This document shows, piece after piece, positions 33,830 to 44,320 of a DNA stretch of 64,000 nucleotides. The notes beneath the pieces are model-generated. The model made no database searches. It saw only the letters and a list, made by a program, of their open reading frames with translations, and was not told where the DNA came from. Each line of letters opens with the position of its first letter. Within the stretch, counting starts at the first letter, position 1. The DNA comes from Lepidodermella squamata (lineage: Eukaryota > Gastrotricha): positions 186,001-250,000 of the forward strand of contig JBLDXI010000026.1 in NCBI GenBank assembly GCA_047495785.1, in the 5' to 3' direction. Made by a program: the position numbers and the translations under genes.

Positions 33830-35350
33830 CATTTTCAGCTTTGAACAAGTTTCTTCTTGCTCCGAAGAGAGCTTGTGAAAAAGGGCGACAATGTTAAGTT
33901 TTTCTAAACGCAAAGTCCTGCTTCGCGAAGCACTTCGAAACGTTGTAAATTCTTATTAGCCAAGGCACGGGTTCGAATTAAAGCCCATTAACTCTTGTCC
34001 AAACAATGCGTCACACATATCATTGCGGGGATTCCTGGTCCGCTGGGTCCGGTAGATATTCAGCATTGTTTACGCGCGATAAGCTACGACAACCTATTTC
34101 AAAACTCCTAACGGTGTTTGATATAACGGCCCCTTAGAGACCTTAGGGAGAGCCTTGGAGCCTTGGAGCCTGGGAGCCTTAAAGCCGTAGATGCCAACAG
34201 GGTTTATCCGTGATTTTTGGCACCGTATTTAATAAAGGATCCAGCATCTATTCCGGAAAAGTCTCTAATGGCTTTTCATTGTAGCGCCCATAAATTGATC
34301 AAGAACGAGGCTAGTCATCAAAATCGATAGCAAAAACGTGAAGGTTTGACCTCTGAAGTTACCTCTGAAGAAGTTTCCACTTGAGAAAAGTTTTGCCAAA
34401 CGTAATCCTATCCTGCTTCGCGAATTACTTCGAAAGGCCGTTTATTAAAAGGTTTATTAGTCAAGGCACGGCGGGTTTTAATTGAGCGCGTCGATTGAAA
34501 AGCGATTGAAAAGCGGATGATCCCAGGCAGGCGTGTCATCATCCATGAGAGAAAGAAGAACGCTTTCAATATAAATTCAGCTATGAGTTAAGTTTTTCAG
34601 ATCAAAGGATCCAGCATCCAGCCAGGTCACGGCTCAGCACAGTCATTTCATCGTGAATCATCGTCAGACTAATATCTCGACAACATTCATTAAATGCTAG
34701 AATTACATAGTTGCCATTAATTGTTTCCGATACTTCAGCCAGAAAAAGTATTCAGAAAAAGTATTCAGAAAAAGTATTCATAAAAAGTATTCAGAAAGTA
34801 TTCAGCCAGATACTTTCAGCCAGAAATGTAGCGGAAGAACCTTGGAGCTTGGGAAGAAGTTTTGACTTGGGAAAATAACTTCCCCAAACTTATAATACTC
34901 TGCTTCGCGAAGTACTTCGAAAGCCCGTTAGTTAAAAGGCTTATTTTTTAACAAGGGCACACGAGTTGATTAAGCTCATTGATTAAAAAGCGTAGCCATT
35001 CCCGGGATGATCCCAGGCATAGAGGGTCATCATGTCTAAGAATCAGCTGAACGTTGCTATCTAAGACATTGCAGCTGAGCAATAAAGTTTTTCGGGTATA
35101 AGGAGGATTCCCGATACTTTAAGGGCATAAACTGAAGTTTCCATGTTCTCTGGAATAAAGGATTCAACTTCGTGAGGTTCTTCGGAACAGCTCTTCGTGT
35201 CTTAAAACTAGCCAAGTCCGGGCTCCGTAATTAAGATCGATAAATGAAATGCTTAGCCACTCCAATAAAAAGATGTTCAAGGTCTGTCAAACTCTGAGGG
35301 TAGTTTCCCCAGGTTTCCCACCGTAAAGGCTTTCAAAAAAATCGGGACCA
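33830..35350. repeat. Decayed tandem array, about four units
   Basis: Units containing CTGCTTCGCGAA-ACTTCGAAA followed 20-30 bp later by TTATTAG-CAAGGCAC recur near 33917, 34408 and 34900, with a weaker copy near 35160. Other shared words are AAAGGATCCAGCATC (34236 and 34606) and GATGATCCCAGGCA with TCATCAT (about 34515 and 35008). Spacing is near 490 bp, then about 260 bp. Copies are much diverged; no coding frame spans them. Confidence 0.6.
34740..34808. repeat. 13-bp minisatellite
   Basis: The unit AGAAAAAGTATTC is repeated about five times with small changes. Confidence 0.8.
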
Positions 35351-35764
35351 ACTAAAGGTTTTGAATGCTCGCAGCTCGCAATCGAGAATCTGCTGACCTC
35401 CTCAATGTAAGACTCTTGGAATCTGAGTCAAATATTCTTAAATATATTAAAGCAAACTATAAGGCTTTCCTAGTTGGATAAGTAGTCAGTTCTCTAGTTG
35501 GAAAGATTCTTAACTTGATTACGTAGCACGTAGCCTATCTAGTTAGGAATACCTTGAACCCCGAAATAAGAGGCGGAGCCGAAATACTCCCTCGATAGAA
35601 GTGCCCTGGTTAAAGGCACGTTCCCTTATCTAGGACTGTTTACGATCGAAAAGGGTTAACGCCCCTGGCGGTGCCAATTTTCGTCATTTTGGTACCAAAT
35701 GTTCGGCGAACAAAATAGATGACTGACTCATGTCGCCAAAGCCCCACGGAAACGTCGTAGAATC

Positions 35765-35949
35765 GTTAGCGTCGTTGAATAACTCGGATTTAGGCTTGTT
35801 TACATCCGTTTCAAGGTGACGGGTGACAAGTAAAAAGTGGCGTTTTTTAACGTTAATGAAGAGGCAAAACAAAAGACTTTTTCCTTGTCACCCGTCACCT
35901 TGAAACGGATGTAAACAAGCCTAAATCCGAGTTATTCAACGACGCTAAC
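35765..35949. repeat. Perfect 66-bp inverted repeat
   Basis: The segment 35765-35830 is the exact reverse complement of 35884-35949, separated by 53 bp; pairing continues inward for about eight more bases with one mismatch. A near-direct repeat ATTTTCGTCATTT lies on both sides (about 35676 and 35959). Lack of divergence between the arms implies a recent origin or active homogenisation. Confidence 0.9.
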
Positions 35950-38949
35950 GGAATCAAGATTTTCGTCATTTATCGGCAAGCTAAACTAAGGGCCATTACG
36001 CTAAGCGCGTGCTAGGCTTTCCACTGGTACCTATTACGCAGCTCAACGATAATAACAACTCAATAATATAGCAAGTTCCAAGTTGGGAATTCACTATAAT
36101 GCGATTCAAGTTGAATTAATCATGTTCTTTGGAACCGAAACCGATGAAATCAATTGGTTCACCCAGGTAAAAGCGATCGAGACGAAGTGGGGTGACTTGG
36201 CCGCATGACTATTTCGCTCGAGAACCGTGACACGGAATGACACGGAAACCGTCGATTCCCGCAACAGGTGTCATTTGAAAGCGGTCATCGAGAGGAATCT
36301 GTTGTGAAAACTCGGTTGCCCTAAGGTCCGAAAATTCCGAGATATTAAGGCTTAAAATATCGAGACCTAAAATCGATTAGCTGGTGAGGCCAATTTATTC
36401 AAAAGGAAGACCACTTTTCGAATTCGGAAAAATGTACGCAGTAGCATAGGTGCCAAGTAATGTTCCCGTCAAATAAAATTCGGAGAAAATCTACCTTTTG
36501 CTGAAAAATCTGTGAAGTGCTTTAAGTCTAGAGGATGCAATTTTGCTAGTTTTTTCGAAAATTCACTTGAGAATAAGCGCAGCTGAAAAATTCTTTCGAG
36601 GAAAGGAAAGTAGACTAATTTGTAGCTTATTTTCGTCATTTTCCGAGGATGATTGGGCGAAAATTGACAGCGACCGACAATAAATCAATAAAAATCTTTT
36701 TTGTTATTTTAAACAATAATTTTGGCGATAAAGCATTGAAATTCACATGACTAGGTAGGGGTTATCGCGCTGATTCATTAGATATATTTTTCACCGGAAT
36801 CGCAATCGAAATGGGTCTAAAAGCGACAAAAATGACTTTTTCTTTGTCTAGAGTAACAGGCCTAAGCAGATAAAATGGTGTATGCTGGGTAAAAATAAGA
36901 AGAAAAGGCATGAAAAGGATGCGTCTGTTGGGATGAAAATGTTGTTTATGAGCAGCAGCTTCTTCATGGCGGCTTCGATTTGTGCGCATCTGGAGCCATT
37001 TATGCCGTAAACAACGCGCTTGCGCCGGTAACGCATCTACTTCGCAGTACATTCTTTGCAATAATGTGGCCGATGAATCACCTGCAATCTATATAAGAGA
37101 AGTACTGCGGCGGAACTAATTACCATAATTGTGTCGCGATTCGTGTGTTTGTTGACATTTGAACCAATCTCGGTGATGGCGCTGTATAAAACACGCCGAT
37201 ACCTGTTTTCAGCTCGAAAAAGCGATATTCCTAGCACAAGTTATTCACGAAATATAAAATCATCTTTTTCCTCCGCTGGATCGGGCTGAGTTATGACCTT
37301 ATGCTGCGCCACGATCGTTCTGCAATGGTTGCGAGGTTACAGCGTCGTTCAGTGCTACTTGCGGGTTATTTTTGCGTGCTTTTTCAAGCAACAGCCACAC
37401 CTCGTCTGTTTCTTTCCTGATAGTCTGCCTGTATTTGCGCCTGAAAAAAGAGTTACAGCTGATTCACCGCAGTTTGTTGCCAAGAGCCGGAGCTGGCACA
37501 GTTCCGTTGCCACACTTGCGGAACCGGCCCGGGCCTTGGGCTGTGCTAGCTGTCTAGCAAGATGTAGAATCGACTGCTGCCGCATTCAGCAAGTCATGCC
37601 ATGCAACCTCGTGCTACAATTTGCTAACTAGTGTAGGCTAACGGCTTGTTGATAGCGCGGTAACCACATTTACAGGATTTTGCGGGGCCTGGTGGCGGAT
37701 ATGGACCTAGATTGCTTTCCAGCTCGTTAATGAATCATTTCTGCCGCTGCTGCAACTGGAACCATCGATACTCACCAATAAAACAACACAAAGTTATACC
37801 CTCAATATTTTATTCAGAATCTGTAGTTCGCTACAATGAGGACGGCACATTCGTGCTCCTTTCAAAAAACTGTATAACGATTTAGTTGGAATGACCTTTG
37901 ACCCGAAACAGGGCAGATATGCAATGGTACGCAGTGGAGATAAAATTCCTATGCGCTATTCAAATATTGGAGGTGAATTATCGCGACAGTTGTGGACGGC
38001 GTCTGAGGAAGAACCTGAGAAGTACGAAAATGTTTCCGTTGTCGAGCTTCCTGCTTTACTGGAGAGCTACCCGATCAAAATCCGATCATGACCATGAAAT
38101 GTGGGCGGGAATTGTTTGCCTCTTCACAAAGTATTCAAACAGTCCGTGAATTGAGCACACGAAACACATAATGAACTTGAAAATTCGCGTATCGTCATAG
38201 CAGCGAGAGATAAAGTGCTATTTACCAAAATCATAATTCGCAGAAAAACAAATGAAACGTGTTAAGAGTGCTAAAACGAGTGCTAAACGTCTTTAAATTA
38301 AAAACGCATGTAGGGTGAGCACATTTGTTACATTTTTCAGAATATTTCTCGATTTCCACTTCATGACATCATTATCATTATAACTTGGCCGCAAAAACCG
38401 ATTTTTAGACTGGACGGTAGCCGCTCAACGTTGATAATATACTTGTAACACAAATTTTATACCAAAAACACAAGTTTAGTTCTCTATCAATAAGGTAAAA
38501 CTCCATTCAGGGAAATATTTCAGCCGAAGGGAGCCTGGGGCCCCGATAACTAACAAGTGCCAGGGTTGAACAATTGAACAGCCGAAATGGGCTCAAATTC
38601 CAGCTCAAAATCTAAGTTCTCAATGCGATCACCGGCATAAATCAATAATCGATCGAAGCATGAATCGGCCTACGCCGGTTGATCAAGGGTTCCTATATAT
38701 TCTCAGCAATGCAACAAGTCTTTTGCGAGTATTGTGTGGTTTCAGTGCTTTATAATTACGCTAACAGCGTCGAAGTTTGCGTGTAGTCGGAAAAAGCTGT
38801 GGCTTTAACTGGCTTTAATTATGTCCTGTTAATTAGTACCCTGGATCACCATGAGTATCACATTTATTTTATTTTGAATGCACATTTGTAGTTAATCAGC
38901 ACACAGTGAATACGTAGCTCATGTTGACGATTTATTTGCGATCCAAGTG
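35950..38949. other. Gene-poor stretch
   Basis: No complete gene. The plus-strand frame 37891-38091 (FDPKQGRYAMVRSGDK...) has coding-like composition, preceded in another frame by VVRYNEDGTFVLLSK; this may be a broken transposon or gene relic, but I recognise no family. An inverted copy of the 31262-31293 word lies at 37287-37318. Confidence 0.35.
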
Positions 38950-41496
38950 CTAAACTTCCTGAGTGTTTCCTAACGCCGAGTCATGACTTCCTCTTCGACT
39001 ACCTTGGCGGCTGCCATTTTGACTGCCGTTTCGCGACGCTATCCGTTCAGCGATGCTGGAGCTGCTGTAACGCAGCGTCGAATTAAACAAATCTTTATTA
39101 CTTGCAGTGCTAGTCGCCAGTTTGGCAGCAACTTGGGCTACAATTGCAGCATTCAATTGTCGACTATTTCGACTGGTCGTCGAAGCATTAGATGCTGTGG
39201 AACCATTCGAATTGCGGCGATGATATGAGCTGAAGGATATAACAGCAATGCAAATTATTTCTATTTATGTACCCGATAAGAATTTGTTACTTGTAATCGT
39301 AAGGCTCGTCGTGGCTGTTTATGCTTTGAATACTGCCTTTGCTACCGCGCCTTGAGCTCGATTTCTTCCCTTTTGGCTTGTTAGCCTTGCTCTCAGTCTG
39401 AGCGAGCATATTTTTACGATTACGAACTACCGATGCCTTGCTGAGATCGAGCAGAGACCAGTCTTTGTTTCTCCCATACCATGGGTGATAAGTACCGGGT
39501 GGGGGGTAAATTCGGTTATCGAGTTCACCTGGGTGGTGAGCCAATCCCGCACTCGAGCTCGCTTGTGTTGTATGAGTTCCCGTTGCGTCATTAGACGAAG
39601 TCGTTGAGTTATTTTGGCGCGCTCCGAAAAAACCTTGAGAGTAAGCGTTTGCCGGATATGGCTCTTCATGACCGTGGGCAAAGTCCAAGCCGTCGATCTC
39701 AGCCTCACGATCCACTCGTAATAGATTGAACAGCTTCAGCAAAACGCAAAGCAAGTATGTCGTCAAGCCTGACCAAGCCGCTATGACACATACACCGCAT
39801 AGCTGCCACGCCAACATCAGTCCAGATTGGCGATTCCAAGCGTATAAAATTCCGCTATTAATTTTGAAAAATGCTAGGCCTATGCAACCAGCAAATCCTC
39901 CTCCCCAGTGAACTTCAAAATATAGACAAAGGGGTTTGGCCTTATCGATACATTGAGAAAGCGTTTTTACCTGGCACAGCTTCTACTGCGTCGTCAATTT
40001 GAGCTTTCCGCATCAACCACGACGTTGACATGTAAAAGAGGCCGGAAATGCAGCCGATGGTGAAAGCAGCCCATCTAATAATCATCAAGACTTCATTACC
40101 AACTCAAAACTTGGAAAAATGCTTACCCTTCGACGGCGTTACACTCGCAGCATGACGCGACACATCCGGCTAGACCGCCACATAATGACGGAATGATGAG
40201 CCAGCGTTTTGAAATTATCCGAGTGAGTAACATAGCTGCAAAGAAGAACTTGAGATATCGTTAGGGAAATTGAAAATCAACGAACTGGTCATGTATCCAC
40301 CAGCCGTACACAAAACTGTATTAGCAGCGGCTCGCGAAACTGCTTTGTTATCCTCAGGGTTTCCAATTGAAGTTTGGGACGCGGAATTGAAAGCCAAAAA
40401 TCCCGTGAAAAGAATCATTACACCAGTAGTGACATAAGTCAGGTTGTGAGCTGGTATTACATTTGCTTCACCATTAGGACGAAATCGGCCGATTCGAGGA
40501 CCCAAGAAAATTAGATAAACTGGAAAACCATGGTGGTTAGCATAGTCTAAAGTGATCGATTTGCTCTTACTCAATGTTGACGTCGCTCCGCAAATGTGAA
40601 CGATTCCCGACCCTGCAAAGTCCTGAAAAACATTTCAAACGACATCGACAAAGAGTATCATGGTTCTTGCCTCGTATCCAATGCCAACTTTTAGTTGCGA
40701 TTCGGTCGTAAAAAGATCAGCGCCTAACTTCAACCAGCCTTCACGATTCCAACCCCAACTAACCACGAATGGATAAATGCAAGTGGAAGCCCATAGTGAA
40801 TAAATGATATAGCCAACAAATTGTCCACGTTCAGCAATAGCTCCGGTTAGTATCGCCCCTGATGTGCAGGCGAATACGTACTGGAAAAACCAGCTGGCCT
40901 TGTCTATGTCTCCGTCAGGCGGATGATTTTTCCAGCCAAATCCTGTTGAGCCGACAAAGTGGGATAGGCTCACGCCGAAAGCTATAGCGTAACCGCAAAC
41001 CCAGAATCCTATTGCCTGAATAACTTGAATATGGAAGAGACATTAACTGGAAATGAGTTAATAATGAATAAATTACAGCTGTAAGTAGCGTTTTTCAGCA
41101 TAGCATTAGCTGCATTCTTGCTTCGTACCATACCAACCTCCAGCAACATGAAACCAGTGCTCATATCTGCGGAAGGCTAGGCTCGTTAAGTGATCGACCT
41201 ATCTTTGGTATTTACTTACAGAAAATAAAGTAACCCATCGCCAGCAAGAAAAATGCGTTAATGTTGAGCCGCAGTGGAACGATGTTACTCCACAGTTCAT
41301 CACTGAAATCAACCGAGTTGACGTAGTCATTGATAACTTGGAGCGTTGCGTTGTAGAATGGGCTTGAATTGGATGGGTTGGCTGCACCTGATGCATCGCG
41401 GCCATTTTCTTTCAGAGCAGCCCGAACTGCTCGGTCGATTTCCTGCCTTATGTAAGCTTGAATCTCTTCTGACAAAGCCATGCTAGTGTTCGACAT
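38950..41496 (-). CDS. AMT: Ammonium transporter (Amt family), 9 exons, 706 aa (alternative 614 aa)
   Basis: Exons, minus strand: 41496-41220, 41166-41077, 41023-40671, 40622-40571, 40519-40286, 40235-40127, 40074-39971, 39912-39291 and 39229-38950; introns are 48-61 bp and all phases agree. Amt proteins are trimeric plasma-membrane channels for ammonium. Hallmarks are the twin pore histidines, H249 in DFAGSGIVH and H408 in AVPVHWGGGF, plus FYMSTGFMLLEVGMVRSKN, GFLAFNSASQ and NTVLCTAGGYMTT. Residues 1-90 form an extracellular N-terminus with N-glycosylation sites. The cytosolic tail is long and Ser/Arg-rich. The intron 40670-40623 starts with GC, not GT. The last intron's GTAAC donor overlaps an in-frame TAA: splicing gives a 706-aa form, retention a 614-aa form ending DEPYDYK. 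Confidence 0.93.
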
Positions 41497-42119
41497 CTTC
41501 TGTAACGCTGAAAAACCTTGGTCAACGATAAAATTTATACAGATTATTTAACCGGTGTCAAACACATGTGTAATGTGGCTGACCAACTAACGAGCACACA
41601 CGACAAAAAATGAAATAACGAAAACCATCTGCATTCGTTCTACAACTGCTAGGAAGTACTATGTTAAGGAAAAAACGCTCGTAGTTGTGGCAATGAAGAC
41701 GTCAACATTATTTCATTTAAGCACTTTTCGTGTATTATTATGAGTGCAGGTAATTTTTAGCGCCTGTATAATTTTTTGAAACAGTCAAATTCATATTATG
41801 AACACAAATCCGTGCAGATTCAATGGCGTTGCGCCAAGCTTTTGAGTTCCAACAATTCTTCGAGTTTTTTCTGTCGCTTATGTTGTTAGGTTCCAACTGT
41901 GTAAGATGAACATACAATTTACATGACAATTTGTTGTGTTCAGCACCAACCGACAAAAATGTATAATTTCGATTAAAACAACGATCTGGAAAACATTATT
42001 GGCCTTAACCGACCAGGACCATAAATCTGACCAGCCGAATCTGTTGCTGTGTAATGTCAAGGTTTGTGTGATGCCTTTGGAGTGACACTCTGACAACGAT
42101 ATAGCCTCTGAATAGAGGT
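41497..42119. other. Upstream flank of the ammonium transporter
   Basis: Presumed promoter and 5' UTR of the minus-strand transporter gene. No other feature recognised. Confidence 0.4.
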
Positions 42120-44192
42120 TCTACAGCACCCTGACGAGAGTGCTGATTAGGTTTCTCATTCTTTTCTCGAGTTAGCACATTCGTGAGCGAATTTCAGGCT
42201 GTCTGATGTCTGATTTCTGCTAAGACATTCTAGTTCCGAGGATATTACTATAAATAGTGGACGTGAACAAACTTTAGAGCTAATTATTAGTCGAAGTTGT
42301 TGGTAATGAGCGTGACATAACAAGCGTGACAGTCGTGACATAAGCGCGAGCCAGGAAGCTCTCGTGGAGCCGTGGCTATTTCACTAGAAAGTAATTGCCT
42401 AATTCGTGACTTGGCGATCGTCAGTTTGTAAAAACTGTTCGCTGGCTAATCTAGTAACGTGGGGCGGGGGGGGGGATTACCAATGCCTTCTCAAGCGATA
42501 AAGGAGCCAGCTAATTGAGGGAGCTGCACTGTCTTTTCGCTATAGATTCCATTATAAACTATAAATTCTTCACCAATCTCAAATTTGCACAATTTGGACA
42601 TAATAAAATTCGAGAATTTACCTTTAACCTTTAACCAGCTTTCATCCTCACCTAATTAATACCTGATTTACCTTTACCTACTTGTTCGAACGTCTGAGGT
42701 CTGCACACCTAATCAGCCACAGACATGAGGGCGTTTAAATAGTATAAAGGTTCTCAACATTGATGAGGAGTTCCATTCAGGCCGGCAGGGGTCGCTATGT
42801 GATAGCAATATCCTTAAAGCGCCTTAACTCGCTTTCCCTTTCCGACCATTCAGTTATATAATTAGGTCTTAACCCAGGCTTCATAGCCGTATTCCGCGCA
42901 TTCTAAGTTTCCTACCCGCCAGTTACCATTTAAAAGTGGAAAATCGTGCATGCTATACAATTGCAATTGAGCCTCCTTCATCGGAGGAAGAGAAGTTTCC
43001 CCGAGATGCTGTTGGGAAAACAAGAAAGAAACCATAGTTATTTGCAATGACTGCTATACATGGTTTCATCAGTCTTGAGAGGAACTTAACTAGAATATCG
43101 CACCGAGTCATCAACTCTATTTTGTGTTGTGATTGAGTGATGTTTTGCTGGGTTGGTGCCCTACTACTTTTGGTGCCCTTTTGGTGCCCTTTTCGAACTA
43201 ATGCCATGGACGTAATAGTGTTGATTCTGCCTGCAAAGTGACCTAGCAAAAAAGGCACGATGAACGTAGAATTCAGTACTATTCAGTTCTAACCAACCGA
43301 AATCCAGTATTTCCATGAAAAAACGATCTTGAAGAATTTATTCCCCTCATACAAGTGGTAAGCACAAAAATGCCAAGAATTCGACCTGTAGCTATGCAAA
43401 GGCAAGTTTGTCTGATTAGTTCTGGGTGATAGTGGCTATAAAAATATATCGTTATGTTATACAGCACCCTAATTAGTACCGTATTTAGTCAGGTGAGGTC
43501 TGATTAGGGCTCTCATTCTTTTCCTGTGTAAGCAAAAATGTGAGCCATTTCTTGGGCTGTTAGCGAAAATTTTTCCAGGTCCGAGAATATTAATGTCTAC
43601 TATAAATAGAGGATGCGAATAAACTCTCGAGCTAATTATTAGGGACAAAGTTGTTGATAATAATGACCGCCGTGACATAATCACGATCCAGGAAGCTCAC
43701 GTGGATTCATAGCTATCTCATTGGAAATTAATTGCATAACGCGTGACTTGGCGTAATACGTTGGTTAATAAAGATATCTCGCTGGCATAGCCATATAAGG
43801 AGGAGATAATTACCAATAATTTGTTTTGCCATCTCAAGCGATAAAGTAGCCAGATGATTGAGGGGCTGCGCTGTCTCTTCGCTATCATGCCCCAGATGAT
43901 TTACATTATAAATTCTTTCAAGATCGTTGAATGCCTCATCAATCTCAAATTTGAGAAATTACATTTTACCCATCTTTCTTCTTCACCTAATTTCCCTTCA
44001 ATGACTTACTAGCTGAATGTCGGGGGTTTGCGCTTCTAATCTCATACAGACCGTCGCTTTTAAATTTCCACAGACTCACTAAGTGCATGTGCAGTTCAAT
44101 TCGGGCCTGGGCAGGGGCAGCTATGCAGCAGACAATGTTATAGCAATCTCTTGAAAGTGCCGTAACTCGCTTTCCCTTTTTCGAGCAACCAT
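42120..44192 (+). repeat. Direct segmental duplication, two copies of about 735 bp
   Basis: The segments 42120-42856 and 43460-44192 align throughout: ACAGCACCCT, TCTCATTCTTTTC, CTATAAATAG, GAGCTAATTATTAG, CCAGGAAGCTC-CGTGGA, GCGTGACTTGGCG, GCGATAAAG-AGCCAG and AACTCGCTTTCCCTTT occur in the same order. Each copy carries a TATA-like CTATAAATAG (42248-42257 and 43600-43609). No coding frame is conserved. The second copy ends about 130 bp before the class C receptor gene, so the copies may be duplicated promoter DNA. Confidence 0.75.
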
Positions 44193-44320
44193 TAAGGGGT
44201 TGGGTGTTAATTAATTAGAAAGCAGGCAAAAACTGACCTATTAACTTCACTGGCCAACCCCTGTCAGTTGCATAAATCTTTTCTCATTTCTCATCAAATA
44301 ATTTCTTTTGCAGGTCCATC

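Noticed and set aside
33917-33975. GGTTCGAATT word as a possible tRNA B box
   Set aside because: No A box or cloverleaf fits upstream, and the word belongs to a tandem repeat unit.
42461-42477. G-rich run as a possible quadruplex regulator
   Set aside because: It is a single long G tract without the four-run pattern and could be a sequencing-prone homopolymer.
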